NCBI RefSeq assembly: GCF_003952265.1
Contig: NZ_CP034438.1
Location: 1,922,001 to 1,986,000 of the forward strand
Length of the DNA: 64,000 nt
Reading direction: 5' to 3'
DNA from: Flaviflexus salsibiostraticola
GTDB taxonomy: Bacteria > Actinomycetota > Actinomycetes > Actinomycetales > Actinomycetaceae
The first letter of the stretch is position 1. Each line of letters begins with the position of its first letter. Positions 1 through 8,601 of this stretch are shown here, piece by piece. The position numbers and the translations under genes were made by a program. The notes beneath the pieces are model-generated. The model made no database searches. It worked only from the letters and a program-made list of their open reading frames with translations, and was not told where the DNA came from.

Positions 1-185
1 CCGCCGAGACGACGGCGGAGGATGAGCCGGCGACGGACTCGGATGGCACGGACACCGACAGCACGGAGGGGGAGGAGTCCGGCACCGATGACGGCGTCGT
101 CTCCGGCATCCGCTGGGCCGGAATCCTCGTCGTCACCCTCGGCATCGCCGTCATCATCTCCCGCTCGCTGCGCAATCGGAAGTAA
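1..185 (+). CDS. C-terminal part of a membrane-anchored protein (5' end outside window)
   Basis: The reading frame is open from base 3 to the TAA at 183-185 and enters from beyond the left edge. The visible 60 residues are an acidic Thr/Asp/Glu-rich linker of about 36 residues, then one hydrophobic segment (WAGILVVTLGIAVIIS) and a short basic tail ending RNRK. This is the usual C-terminal layout of an extracellular protein held by one membrane helix, with the linker outside and the basic tail in the cytoplasm. No catalytic domain is visible, so no function is assigned. Confidence 0.6.
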   Translation, partial: AETTAEDEPATDSDGTDTDSTEGEESGTDDGVVSGIRWAGILVVTLGIAVIISRSLRNRK

Positions 186-291
186 GTTACGGGGTTGGGG
201 CTCCCGTGTTAGCAGGATCTCCATCTCCACCACTTAGCACCGTCGAGATTCGGGAGTATGTTGTCCTGTTAGGCGGAGATGAAGGGGAGCT

Positions 292-2079
292 GTGAAGAAG
301 CGGGATAGGGACTTGACCTCGAGGAGAGCGTATCGAGGGATGACCCCCGAGCAGGCTGAAGCAGCGGATAGGAAGCACCGGGAGGTGCTCTCGATTCTCA
401 CCGGGCTTCTGCTCGTCCAGTTCCTCGGCATGCTCGCCAATACGATCGTGTCGAATGCGATGCCCGTCATCGTCGCCGAGATCGGCGGCAACCAAGCCCA
501 CTACACGTGGATCCTCACGGCCGGCATCCTCGCCAACACGGTCATGACTGCTCTGACCGGCAAGCTCGCCGACCTGTTCGATAAGAAGCGGCTCTTCATC
601 GCCTCGATGCTCATCTTCATCGTCTCGTCCGCCCTGTGCGGGGCGGCGACCAGCCCGGAGATGCTCATCGCGTTCCGCGTGCTTCAGGGCCTGGGCATGG
701 GCATGCAGGTCATGATGTCGATGGTCATCATGGCGACCATCATCCCGCCCCGCGAGCGCGGGCGGTACAACGGCTACATGGGCGCGACACTGGCTCTCGC
801 CACGGTCTCGGGCCCCCTGCTCGGCGGCCTCATCGTCGACACCCCGTGGCTCGGCTGGCGCTGGAGCTTCTGGTCGATGATCCCCTTCATGCTCGCCGCG
901 ATCTGGGTCATCGTGCGCAGGCTCGAGGTGCCGAGCGTCCGCAGCGGCAAGGTGCATCTCGACATCCCCGGGGCCGCCCTCATCGCCGCCTCGGCCGTGT
1001 CGCTCCTCCTGTGGGTCTCCCTCATCGGCCGCGGCATCCCCTTCACCGACACGGGTGCGCTCGTGCTCCTGGCCATCGCCCTTGTCACGGCGGTCGCCTT
1101 CGTCCTCGTCGAGAAGAGGAGCCCGGAGCCCCTCATCCCCATGGACATCCTCACCCACCACAACACCGTCCTCGCGATCATCGCGGTCATGGGCGCGGGC
1201 ACGATGATGTTCGGTGCGTCGGTCTTTCTCGGCCAGTACTTCCAGTACGGCCGCGGGTACTCACCCTCCGCGGCTGGCCTTCTCACCCTGCCGATGATGA
1301 TCGGCATCGTCATCGCCTCGACCTGGATCGGCCAGCTCATCACCCGCAAGGGAATCTGGAAGCGGTACGTGGTCTCAGGTATGGCGCTCATGACCCTGTC
1401 GGCCGCCGCCCTCACATTCACCCGGCAGGACACGAGCCTCATCCTCATCGGCCTTGCCCTCTTCGCGGGCGGCTGGGGGCTCGGTGCCGCGAACCAGAAC
1501 CTCGTCCTCGCCGTGCAGAACACCGTTCCACTGAGGCAGATGGGGGCGGCGACCTCGACCGTCACCTTCTTCCGCAACCTCGGCGGCGCTGTCGGCATCC
1601 AGATTCTCGGTGCCGCCTACAATGCGGCGACAGACAGCTACATAGTCCGTGAGCTCGGGGAGGTCCCAGCGGCACCCGCCGGCGGGGCGGGCGCCCTCGA
1701 CCTCAGCGCGCTTCCGGACTCGATCGAGTCCGTCGTGCGCTCCGCCTTCGGGAACTCCCTGTGGTCCGTCTTCGCCGCCTCCGCCGTTCTCCTTCTCGTC
1801 GGCACGATTGCGGCAGGTTTCATGAAGGGGACCTCCCTGCGTGACACCGTCGATATCGAGAACACCGTGCACCGGTCCCTCGTCAAGGAGGACGCCGATG
1901 AGGGGCAAGAGTTGGGGGCGGGATTGTCTGGCGAGCGCTCAACTGGGGAGGGTGTCAGCCTGGAGGAGCGGCCTGCGCTGCGGCCCGACCGTGACCATCT
2001 GTCCGATCGCCGCGTCACCGGCCTCACGCCCATTCTTCCCAACGACGAGGACGAGCCGAAGACCGACAAGACCGACTGA
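292..2079 (+). CDS. MFS multidrug exporter, DHA2 (EmrB/QacA) type
   Basis: The 595-residue protein has about 14 hydrophobic helices, as in the drug:H+ antiporter-2 family, and carries the loop GKLADLFDKKR between helices 2 and 3 (MFS motif A). These proteins export lipophilic compounds using the proton gradient; the substrate cannot be predicted. The GTG start at 292 is preceded by an AAGGGGAG ribosome site; the next in-frame ATG (340) lacks one. The C-terminal 80 residues are a charged cytoplasmic tail. The gene stands alone, and paired hairpins follow it. Confidence 0.88.
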   Translation: MKKRDRDLTSRRAYRGMTPEQAEAADRKHREVLSILTGLLLVQFLGMLANTIVSNAMPVIVAEIGGNQAHYTWILTAGILANTVMTALTGKLADLFDKKRLFIASMLIFIVSSALCGAATSPEMLIAFRVLQGLGMGMQVMMSMVIMATIIPPRERGRYNGYMGATLALATVSGPLLGGLIVDTPWLGWRWSFWSMIPFMLAAIWVIVRRLEVPSVRSGKVHLDIPGAALIAASAVSLLLWVSLIGRGIPFTDTGALVLLAIALVTAVAFVLVEKRSPEPLIPMDILTHHNTVLAIIAVMGAGTMMFGASVFLGQYFQYGRGYSPSAAGLLTLPMMIGIVIASTWIGQLITRKGIWKRYVVSGMALMTLSAAALTFTRQDTSLILIGLALFAGGWGLGAANQNLVLAVQNTVPLRQMGAATSTVTFFRNLGGAVGIQILGAAYNAATDSYIVRELGEVPAAPAGGAGALDLSALPDSIESVVRSAFGNSLWSVFAASAVLLLVGTIAAGFMKGTSLRDTVDIENTVHRSLVKEDADEGQELGAGLSGERSTGEGVSLEERPALRPDRDHLSDRRVTGLTPILPNDEDEPKTDKTD

Positions 2080-2105
2080 TGTCGGCGTGCAGACCGTGCC
2101 GACAA

Positions 2106-2185
2106 GGACGCACGCTGCGAGGATCGTGCGTCCAGTGCTTGAGGCGCAGATAAGGGTGGAGGGCCGACAGATGTCGGCCCTCCAC
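2106..2185. terminator. Two hairpins between convergent MFS and upp genes
   Basis: GGACGCACG at 2106-2114 pairs with 2125-2133. A stronger perfect 14-bp stem spans 2156-2185 with a 2-base centre (GTGGAGGGCCGACA and its complement). Both lie between converging genes, so they can end transcription from either side. Neither has a strong T-tract. Confidence 0.6.
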
Positions 2186-2201
2186 TGTCAGTCTTCTGGG
2201 A

Positions 2202-2840
2202 TCAGTCGACGACTCCGTAGAGACGGTCTCCGGCATCGCCCAGGCCGGGAACAATGTAGCCCTTCTCGTTGAGCCTCTCGTCGACGGCAGCAAGGACGAC
2301 GGTGACGTCCGCGCGGTCTCCGACGTGATCCTCGAGGGCCTTGATGCCCTCGGGTGCGCCGAGGAGGCAGATCGCCGTGACATCCTTCGCGCCCCGCTCA
2401 AGGAGATAGTCGATGGAGGCGATGAGCGTGTGGCCGGTGGCCAGCATGGGGTCGAGGACGAAGCACTGCCGGTTCGACAGGTCATCGGGCAGACGGTTCG
2501 CGTAGGTGACCGCCTCGAACGTCTCCTCGTCCCTCTTCATCCCGAGGAAACCGACCTCAGCCGTGGGCATGATCCTCTCCATGCCGGACAGCATGCCGAG
2601 GCCCGCGCGGAGAATGGGGACGACGATTGGGAGCGGGTTCGATAGTGCCGTGCCGGTCGTCTTTGCGACCGGGGTCTCGATCTCGAGCGGCTCGACATCG
2701 ATATCCCTCGTCGCCTCATAGGCGAGCAGCGTCATGAGCTCTTCGACGAGCTGCCGGAATACCGGCGACGGTGTCTCCTTACGGCGAAGGGCAGTCAGCT
2801 TATGGGCGACAAGGGGGTGGTCGATGACCTGCAGTCTCAT
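2202..2840 (-). CDS. upp: Uracil phosphoribosyltransferase
   Basis: The 212-residue protein matches the family in length and converts uracil plus PRPP to UMP in the pyrimidine salvage pathway of the cytoplasm. Visible marks are the N-terminal [16 protein letters not shown], the [11 protein letters not shown] segment (about residues 73-83), the PRPP-binding [10 protein letters not shown] and the C-terminal PGLGDAGDR uracil-site region. A -10-like TAGATT (complement of 2848-2853) ends 7 nt before the ATG, so the mRNA is probably leaderless or has a one-base leader. It is divergent from tadA. Confidence 0.95.
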   Translation of the reverse strand: MRLQVIDHPLVAHKLTALRRKETPSPVFRQLVEELMTLLAYEATRDIDVEPLEIETPVAKTTGTALSNPLPIVVPILRAGLGMLSGMERIMPTAEVGFLGMKRDEETFEAVTYANRLPDDLSNRQCFVLDPMLATGHTLIASIDYLLERGAKDVTAICLLGAPEGIKALEDHVGDRADVTVVLAAVDERLNEKGYIVPGLGDAGDRLYGVVD

Positions 2841-2847
2841 GTCTACT

Positions 2848-2853
2848 AATCTA
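2848..2853 (-). promoter_or_regulatory. -10 hexamer of upp (leaderless start)
   Basis: Read on the minus strand, TAGATT lies 7 nt before the upp ATG and no Shine-Dalgarno sequence is present. The spacing puts transcription start at or one base before the start codon. Confidence 0.5.
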
Positions 2854-2890
2854 ACGCAGTAATAGCGTCGACGCAGGGAACGGAGGGCCC

Positions 2891-3355
2891 ATGTGGCCTG
2901 AAAGAGTCAGAGATTACGAGACTCATATGCGGCGATGCCTCGACCTTGCCCAGGAGGCGGCGGACCGATCCGACATTCCGGTAGGGGCCGTCGTCATCGA
3001 CGAGAGCGGCATCATCGGCACCGGCTGCAACACCCGGGAGCACGACCACGACCCTGCCGGGCATGCGGAGATCGTCGCCCTGCGCGAGGCTGCACGGGCG
3101 AAGAAGAGCTGGCGGCTGGACGGGTGCACGCTCGTCGTCACGCTTGAGCCGTGCACGATGTGCGCGGGCGCGATCGTCCTCTCCCGCATCTCCACAACAG
3201 TCTTCGGAGCATGGGATCCGAAGGCCGGTGCGGCTGGGTCGGTGAGGGATGTGCTGCGAGATCCGAGGCTCAACCATCAGGTCGAGGTCATCGGCGGCGT
3301 GCTCGAGCAGGAATGCTCGTCGCAGCTGGCAGCCTACTTCAAGTCGCGCCGATAG
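2891..3355 (+). CDS. tadA: tRNA-specific adenosine deaminase
   Basis: The 154-residue cytidine-deaminase-fold enzyme makes inosine at the wobble base of tRNA-Arg(ACG). It shows the zinc and proton-shuttle motif HAE at residues 58-60 and the PCTMC motif at 87-91, which supply His58, Glu60, Cys88 and Cys91. Length fits TadA. GGAGGG lies just before the ATG. It is divergent from upp, and tRNA-Ser follows 65 bases after its stop. Confidence 0.93.
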   Translation: MWPERVRDYETHMRRCLDLAQEAADRSDIPVGAVVIDESGIIGTGCNTREHDHDPAGHAEIVALREAARAKKSWRLDGCTLVVTLEPCTMCAGAIVLSRISTTVFGAWDPKAGAAGSVRDVLRDPRLNHQVEVIGGVLEQECSSQLAAYFKSRR

Positions 3356-3420
3356 GTCCGCCACATTCGCGCGCTCTGATTTGTGAAAGCGGCCCACCTG
3401 CCAGTAATCTGAAGTGCGCT

Positions 3421-3508
3421 GGTGGAGTGTCCGAGCGGCCGAAGGTGCAGCACTCGAAATGCTGTTTGGTGAAAGCCAACGTGGGTTCAAATCCCACCTC
3501 CACCGCCA
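3421..3508 (+). tRNA. tRNA-Ser(CGA)
   Basis: GGTGGAG at 3421-3427 pairs with CTCCACC at 3498-3504. The discriminator G is at 3505 and an encoded CCA at 3506-3508. The T arm GTGGG-TTCAAAT-CCCAC is perfect, and the long variable arm is the class II serine type. The anticodon CGA in ACTCGAAA reads UCG codons. Confidence 0.95.
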
Positions 3509-3511
3509 ATT

Positions 3512-3552
3512 TCCCCCGGAATATCTGTGAAAGATGCTCCGGGGGATTTCCT
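3512..3552 (+). terminator. Terminator of tRNA-Ser
   Basis: TCCCCCGGA at 3512-3520 pairs with 3538-3546 across a 17-base loop. A T-rich tail (TTTCCTTCTT) follows on the plus strand. Confidence 0.75.
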
Positions 3553-3557
3553 TCTTC

Positions 3558-4259
3558 TCAGAGTCCCGCCTGATCAACCCCGAAGGTTGCCTGCTCGAGC
3601 GTGAATCCTTCGTAGAGGAGTTGGTCGATGAGTCCCTGCCGGGAGAAACCGCTGAACTCCAGGTAGGACTGCGCCGACTCCGCGGCCTCCTGATTCCAGT
3701 CGACGACGAGAGAGTCGACGCCGTAGGTTGCCTGTTCGAGCGTGAAGTCTTCGTAGGTGAGCTGGTCGATCAGACCTTGACGCGAGAACGCCGTGAAGCT
3801 GAGGTACGACTCGGCAGATCCGATCGCCTGCTCATTCCAGTCGATGGACATCGTGTCGACCGCGAGCTGCGCATCTGCGTTTGAGTAGCCTTCATACTCG
3901 AGCTGGCCCACCAGACCGCTCCTGGAGAAGTTCATGAACTGGAGATAGGACTCTGCGGAGCGGACGGCGTTCTGCTGTTCGAGGGAGAGGCTGGATTCGG
4001 GCGATTCAGCCGGCTCTGCCTCGACTGTCTCGACGACGGGCTCCTTCGTCTTCTGCTTCTCTTCGACGACGGGTTCGGTGTCCTCTTCCGATGGCTCCAC
4101 ATCGGGGCTATCTGTCTCGTCGACTGCCTCGGATGTCAGTTCTTCTGTCGGTCCAGCACCCTCGGTCGCCTCGTCGCCAGAGCATCCAGTGACAATCCCG
4201 AGCGCAAGCAGCGCGGCGCAGGCGCCTCGTGCGATCTTGAAGTTCTTTGAATTCTGCAT
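3558..4259 (-). CDS. Lipoprotein with three Ltp-type repeats
   Basis: The 233-residue protein has a signal peptide with lipobox VTGC (lipidated Cys26), an acidic Glu/Pro/Thr linker to about residue 92, then three repeats of about 47 residues (95-142, 143-189, 190-233). Each repeat reads roughly A-x-SYL-F-FSR-GL--QL-YE-----A---VD. This is the pattern of the host cell surface-exposed lipoprotein family (PF07553), whose founder Ltp of Streptococcus phage TP-J34 blocks phage DNA entry. Such domains also occur in bacterial proteins of unknown role. It ends near the terminator of tRNA-Ser. Antiphage function is inference. Confidence 0.8.
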   Translation of the reverse strand: MQNSKNFKIARGACAALLALGIVTGCSGDEATEGAGPTEELTSEAVDETDSPDVEPSEEDTEPVVEEKQKTKEPVVETVEAEPAESPESSLSLEQQNAVRSAESYLQFMNFSRSGLVGQLEYEGYSNADAQLAVDTMSIDWNEQAIGSAESYLSFTAFSRQGLIDQLTYEDFTLEQATYGVDSLVVDWNQEAAESAQSYLEFSGFSRQGLIDQLLYEGFTLEQATFGVDQAGL

Positions 4260-4557
4260 AGTAATCCGTCCTCATCAGCGCTGGACCTCGTAATGGTTGC
4301 GTTCTGGTGACCCAGCGCTTTGCTGCTGCGGCCCCATTGCCGCTCAGACACAACGATACTGATCCGATGGGGCGAAGTTTCGGTTTTCAAGTGAGTCGAA
4401 GGCGAATGGCGAGTGGATCAATGCCCGACGTCGCCAGACTGACGGTGACGAGAGCTCCTGATGAATACCCGACGAATGCGCGCACACGGCGGTTCTTCCG
4501 ACGCTGCTGAACAGTGGCGGCCGCTGGATGGTGATGAGGAGGTGCGATAATGCCACC
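4260..4557. other. Divergent intergenic region
   Basis: This region separates the minus-strand lipoprotein from the plus-strand response regulator. CAGCGCTGG (about 4276-4284) can pair with CCAGCGCT near 4311-4318, forming a long-loop hairpin in the lipoprotein leader. Apart from the -10 hexamer at 4546 I see no gene or RNA. Confidence 0.4.
4546..4551 (+). promoter_or_regulatory. -10 hexamer of the response regulator gene
   Basis: GATAAT ends 6 nt before the ATG at 4558, so that ATG is probably the 5' end of the transcript. This decides the start. Upstream ATGs at 4528 and 4534 would place the promoter inside the gene. Confidence 0.6.
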
Positions 4558-5265
4558 ATGAACGACAGAATGGCGGCGAGGGCGCTGGTCATCGACGATG
4601 AGCGCGCGCTGGCAAGCATTGTTGCCTCGTACCTTCGCCAGGCACAGTTCGAGACCACGGAATCGCACGAAGGAGTCGAAGGGCTGCGGCTGGCACGAGA
4701 ACTGGACCCGGCCGTCGTCGTCCTCGACCTGGGCCTTCCGGGTATGGATGGGGTCGAGGTGTGTCGTCAGATCCGGACATTCTCGGACTGTTACATCATC
4801 ATGCTGACGGCACGCGTCGACGAGATGGACAAGGTGATCGGACTGTCAGTGGGTGCTGATGATTATCTGACGAAGCCCTTCAGTCCCCGCGAGCTCGTTG
4901 CACGGGTCCAGGCGATGCTCCGGCGTCCGAGAGGCGGAGCATCTGCTCTTTCCGTCGCCAATCCGACGCGCCGATTCGGCGACCTGAGGATTGATCCTGG
5001 TGGCCGAGAAGTCTGGTTGGGCGATGAGATGGTCGCGGTGACGCGTACAGAATTCGACATTCTCGACGCGCTGTCAGCGAATCCAAACCTCGTTCTCAGT
5101 CGACGCCAGATTCTCGACGACGTGTGGGGGCCAGGCTGGATCGGCGACGAGCACGTCGTGGATGTGCACGTCGCCAACCTCCGCAAGAAGCTGGAGGCGA
5201 TCCCGTCCGAGCCGCGGTACATTCTCACCGTGCGAGGCGTCGGTTATCGGATGGGACAGGGCTGA
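4558..5265 (+). CDS. OmpR/PhoB-family response regulator
   Basis: This 235-residue DNA-binding regulator has a receiver domain with acidic pocket Asp13-Asp14, phospho-acceptor Asp57 (VVVLDLGLPGMDG), Thr84 and Lys106 (YLTKPF). A winged-helix effector domain follows from about residue 140 and ends in the usual LTVRGVGYRM. It is phosphorylated by the histidine kinase, whose start codon overlaps its stop by one base (TGATG). The start at 4558 rests on the leaderless promoter. Targets are unknown, but the thiol-redox genes at 6540-8411 are the nearest candidates. Confidence 0.9.
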   Translation: MNDRMAARALVIDDERALASIVASYLRQAQFETTESHEGVEGLRLARELDPAVVVLDLGLPGMDGVEVCRQIRTFSDCYIIMLTARVDEMDKVIGLSVGADDYLTKPFSPRELVARVQAMLRRPRGGASALSVANPTRRFGDLRIDPGGREVWLGDEMVAVTRTEFDILDALSANPNLVLSRRQILDDVWGPGWIGDEHVVDVHVANLRKKLEAIPSEPRYILTVRGVGYRMGQG

Positions 5266-6389
5266 TGGCTGAACCGCGCAATCGCCCTCTTGCCTGGGGA
5301 ACGCGGACATTTCTGGCGTTCACTGCGGTCGTCGTGGCAAGCATGCTCTCGGTGGCAATTGTCGCGCTCATCGTGGGTCCGCCTCTGTTCCACGAGCACC
5401 TGCTGGAGCTCAGTCCCGTCGTCGGTTCAGAAGAGATGCGTCATGCCGAGCAGGCGTTCGTCGACTCAGGCGTGCGATCGTTGGCGGCAGGTCTCGTCGT
5501 CGCACTCGGCATCGCGATCCTCCTCTCCTGGTGGGAGAGCCGCCGACTCCGCCGCCCTCTCGAAGAGCTGACTTCGGCAGCGAATCGACTCGAATCCGGC
5601 GATGCGGGAGTCAGGGTCTCTGTTGATTCGGGCAGTCATGAGTTCAACGCCGTGGGCCGCGCTTTCAACGATATGGCGACGCGCCTCGACTCGACAGAGG
5701 AGAACCGGCGCCAGCTGCTCTCCGATGTCGCCCATGAGCTCCGCACTCCGCTGTCCACATTGATGGCGGAGCTGGAGGCGATTAGCGACGGCCTCGTTCC
5801 CTGGGATAGGGCTGGCCATGAGCTTCTCACGCAGCAGGCCGCCCGGATCCAGCGGATTGCGAACGACCTCAACGACGTGTCCCGTGCTGAGGAGGGCCGG
5901 TTCGAGCTGGATCTGCACCCCGTAGAGATCTCCGCGCTCGTGGACCATGCCATCGCCGTATTCCGCCCACAGTTCAGCGCCAAAGGAGTCGAGCTCACGG
6001 CCAGCGCCGGTTGGGGCACTGTCGTCGCGGACGAGCAGCGGGTCGGGCAGGTAATCGGGAATCTGCTTGACAATGCCCTGCGCCACACACCGAGCGCCGG
6101 GCATGTGCGCCTCAGCGCTGAGATCGTCGACGGCCGAGCCTCCATCTCGGTCACTGATTCGGGGGAGGGCCTCACCCCGGAACAGATGAGCCGAGTGTTC
6201 GATCGCTTCTATCGCACCGACACGACTCGGGCCATGGACGCGGGAGGTTCGGGGATCGGTCTTACGATCTCTCGCAGCATTGCGAGAGCCCATGGCGGTT
6301 CACTCGCGGTCGAGAGCCCGGGCCTCGGCGGAGGGGCAGCCTTCATGCTCACCCTGCCCAACGCCTCGATCCACGCGCGCCGGTCCTGA
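5265..6389 (+). CDS. Sensor histidine kinase
   Basis: The 374-residue membrane kinase has two helices (about 17-39 and 71-90) around a short 30-residue outer loop. A HAMP linker (about 92-143), the H-box SDVAHELRTPLS with phosphorylated His157, and a catalytic domain with N-box NLLDNALRHT, G1 DSGEGL and G2 GSGIGL follow. The small outer loop suggests it senses the membrane or a partner rather than a bulky ligand; this is inference. Start ATG 5265 overlaps the regulator stop, so the two are co-translated. Confidence 0.9.
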   Translation: MAEPRNRPLAWGTRTFLAFTAVVVASMLSVAIVALIVGPPLFHEHLLELSPVVGSEEMRHAEQAFVDSGVRSLAAGLVVALGIAILLSWWESRRLRRPLEELTSAANRLESGDAGVRVSVDSGSHEFNAVGRAFNDMATRLDSTEENRRQLLSDVAHELRTPLSTLMAELEAISDGLVPWDRAGHELLTQQAARIQRIANDLNDVSRAEEGRFELDLHPVEISALVDHAIAVFRPQFSAKGVELTASAGWGTVVADEQRVGQVIGNLLDNALRHTPSAGHVRLSAEIVDGRASISVTDSGEGLTPEQMSRVFDRFYRTDTTRAMDAGGSGIGLTISRSIARAHGGSLAVESPGLGGGAAFMLTLPNASIHARRS

Positions 6390-6539
6390 GCAGTTCCAGG
6401 AGAGCGGGGTTCCTCTTCTCCTGGTCGATGCAGAGTCGGCCACGCAGAATGGGTGCTCGTCCATTCACGGTCGGGATCGAAAAGCCGTCGAGAGCATTGA
6501 AGACGCGGTCTCGGGGGACGTTTCGGAGGCCTTGGCGTC

Positions 6540-7151
6540 TCAGCTCAGTCCGAGAATCTCCGTGCTCACGTCGAGCAGCTCCTCGGGCTCCAGCCACATG
6601 GACGGGTAGTTGCCGTACCAGCGTTGGATGCCCTCGCCGTCGATGAGGACGAATCCGTGACCGGGTAGGCCAGGGTGCATTCCCTTGTCGAGCACGTCGT
6701 AGGCCTCAGAGACGATTCCGTTGTCGAGGAGGTACGGCGTCGTCACGCCGAACTGGGCCATGTCAGGGGTGATCTGCTCCGCCGTGTTCATGACGATCGG
6801 CAGCACCGTGATTCCGGCTTCCTCGAATCCCGGGTGCTTCTCGATCGCCGCCATCTGAACAGTGCATGATGCGCATCCAGCTCCCTCATTGAAGTAGAGG
6901 ATGACGGGACCAGGCCGCAGGTCGCTCAGCGTGATCGTGGAACCATCTGTACGTGACAGAGTGAAGTCTGGGGCTGCTGCATGCGTCTCCTGTTGATCGG
7001 GAGCAGGTGACCAGAGAAGAGCAATCCCGAGAACCGCAGTAACGACGATGGCGGTGGCGAGGCGCCAGACAAGACGGCGCCGCTTCGCCTGTCTCGGATC
7101 AGACGGTCCTGTATGGAGGTCGTGTCGCTGAACGGGCGTGGTCCGGGTCAT
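6540..7151 (-). CDS. Membrane-anchored redoxin (AhpC/TSA-TlpA-like)
   Basis: The 203-residue protein has a basic N-terminus (KRRR), one signal-anchor helix (about 30-47) and then an outward-facing thioredoxin-fold domain starting APDFTLSRTDGSTITLSDL. In place of a classical CxxC it has GAGCASC, a Cys-Ala-Ser-Cys motif at the peroxiredoxin/TlpA position. It probably reduces disulfides or peroxide outside the membrane. Its start overlaps the end of the CcdA gene by 4 nt, implying one operon in which CcdA passes electrons to it (inference). Confidence 0.8.
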   Translation of the reverse strand: MTRTTPVQRHDLHTGPSDPRQAKRRRLVWRLATAIVVTAVLGIALLWSPAPDQQETHAAAPDFTLSRTDGSTITLSDLRPGPVILYFNEGAGCASCTVQMAAIEKHPGFEEAGITVLPIVMNTAEQITPDMAQFGVTTPYLLDNGIVSEAYDVLDKGMHPGLPGHGFVLIDGEGIQRWYGNYPSMWLEPEELLDVSTEILGLS

Positions 7152-8107
7152 TCGGTGTCCTCTGGGTTGGAGATGGCGGTCGGCCGGCTGGCGTGGATCT
7201 GTTCTGCGTCAGAACCGCAGCAGTCATCCCGTCCTGTCTCGGCCTTCGCGCTGCGGTCGCGGAGAGTCATGAGGACGAAGGCAGCGACGAGCGCGAGCAG
7301 TGCGAGCCCGAGCACAGCCTCAGGAATCGGTGCAGTCAGCGTCAGGAGCCAGGCGAAGACCACACTGAGCCACTCACCGACGCCGACCATCGGTGTATCG
7401 GCCCCGGTCATCTCGGTTGCGCCGGCTTGGGCGATGACAGCGATTCCCATAGCGACGAAACCGATGGCAACGGCCACATTGACGGTGTTGGTCGCCAGGC
7501 TGAAACGGCCAAGGCGCAGGCGAACCGACCGTGCGCGGAAGGAACTCCGCATTCTATCGGGCCGTCGATCCCAGAGCAGGGCCATAACGAACAGCGGGAT
7601 CACCATGCCGAAGACGTAGGCGGAACCCAAGACAAGCCCGCCAGCCGCCGACCCGGACAGCGCCGACAGTGTCATGACACCGGCGAGAACCGGGGCGCAG
7701 CAGCTAGATGCGATGCCGGAGAACACGCCCAGGCTGAAGAAGGTCGCAGAATCGTTGCGAGCCGTGTCCGGTGACCTCAGAAAGGACGGCATTGACCACA
7801 TGGCGCCGGACAGGGAGAGGATACCGAGCCCGATCATGAGGAGGCCGCCCGCCCAGTAGAGCGCCACGTGGTACTGGGAGATTGCGCCGGCGACGAGACT
7901 CACGCCCATGGTAATCGGCACCAGGACCATGGCGAGTCCGGCAGCGAACGTGAAGGTCAGCGGAAGCAGGCGCCACCGGCGGTTCTTTGCGGCAGCGGCG
8001 AGATAACTGGGGGCCAGGAACACGATGCAGCAGGGCGCAAACAGTGCAACTCCACCCGCGAGGAAGGCGGCAAGGATCCCGCCGGCGCTCAACAGCTCTG
8101 CGCCCAT
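7148..8107 (-). CDS. CcdA/DsbD-family transmembrane electron carrier
   Basis: The 319-residue protein has six to eight hydrophobic helices and carries the family's paired half-sites: FAPCC in helix 1 and SSCCAP in a later helix. These cysteines shuttle electrons from cytoplasmic thioredoxin-like proteins across the membrane. The C-terminal tail contains another vicinal pair (DDCCGS), which is unusual. It lies between a cytoplasmic CxxC protein (one base upstream) and an extracytoplasmic redoxin (4-nt overlap). No cytochrome c maturation genes are nearby, so a general thiol-reduction role is more likely. Confidence 0.82.
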   Translation of the reverse strand: MGAELLSAGGILAAFLAGGVALFAPCCIVFLAPSYLAAAAKNRRWRLLPLTFTFAAGLAMVLVPITMGVSLVAGAISQYHVALYWAGGLLMIGLGILSLSGAMWSMPSFLRSPDTARNDSATFFSLGVFSGIASSCCAPVLAGVMTLSALSGSAAGGLVLGSAYVFGMVIPLFVMALLWDRRPDRMRSSFRARSVRLRLGRFSLATNTVNVAVAIGFVAMGIAVIAQAGATEMTGADTPMVGVGEWLSVVFAWLLTLTAPIPEAVLGLALLALVAAFVLMTLRDRSAKAETGRDDCCGSDAEQIHASRPTAISNPEDTE

Positions 8108-8108
8108 G

Positions 8109-8411
8109 TCAGCAGGCCTTCAGCTGCTGGACGAGCCTGGCCATCTTGCCGCGGGGCAGGCGCCCGTCATGGAAGTAGCGGCCCTCGACCAGCACAAGCG
8201 GGAACATGCCGGGTCGATGGGCCGCGATCAGCTCCCGGCCTCGCTGCGATTCAGCGTCGACGAGGTGGAGCTGGATGTGCCCTTGGCTCTCAAGTTCGCC
8301 CAGCCGCTCGTGCGCATCATCGCAGAACTTGCAGGCGGGGGCCGTGACCAGTGTTATCTCGGCAAGGGCTGGACTCGTCGGGGGCGAAGTATTCTCACGC
8401 ATGCGGTTCAC
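8109..8411 (-). CDS. Glutaredoxin-like thiol carrier
   Basis: This 100-residue protein has a thioredoxin/glutaredoxin fold with active site APACKFCDDA (CxxC at about residues 27-30) and a cis-proline region GMFPLVLVEGRYF. There is no signal peptide, so it is cytoplasmic. It ends one base before the CcdA start and is the first gene of the trio. The likely role is feeding electrons to CcdA. It could also be a stand-alone mycoredoxin-like enzyme. Confidence 0.78.
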   Translation of the reverse strand: MNRMRENTSPPTSPALAEITLVTAPACKFCDDAHERLGELESQGHIQLHLVDAESQRGRELIAAHRPGMFPLVLVEGRYFHDGRLPRGKMARLVQQLKAC

Positions 8412-8545
8412 GAACTCAACGCTAGGCCGCCGTTATTGAGTGGGTGTTCAGCGCAGATCAAGATCCGATCAAGGAAGTCGCTTCGGCGCGGATGGGTGAT
8501 GGTGGTCGTCTCGCATGAGGCCGGCGTACATGGCGTCTGGATAGA

Positions 8546-8581
8546 GCTGTGCTCGGCCCCTTTGCAGAAGCCGAGCACAGC
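8546..8581 (-). terminator. Terminator hairpin of the SDR operon
   Basis: A perfect 12-bp stem, GCTGTGCTCGGC at 8546-8557 with 8570-8581, and a 12-base loop lies just past the SDR stop on the minus strand. There is no strong T-tract. Confidence 0.6.
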
Positions 8582-8601
8582 AGTGTCACCCACCAAGGCG
8601 A

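Noticed and set aside
6390..6539. A coherent-looking minus-strand peptide (FNALDGFSIPTVNGRAPILR, then CIDQEKRNPALLELL) between the kinase and redoxin genes
   Set aside because: It has no start codon with a ribosome site and runs into the histidine kinase gene. It may be a gene remnant, but a single short stretch is not enough to annotate.
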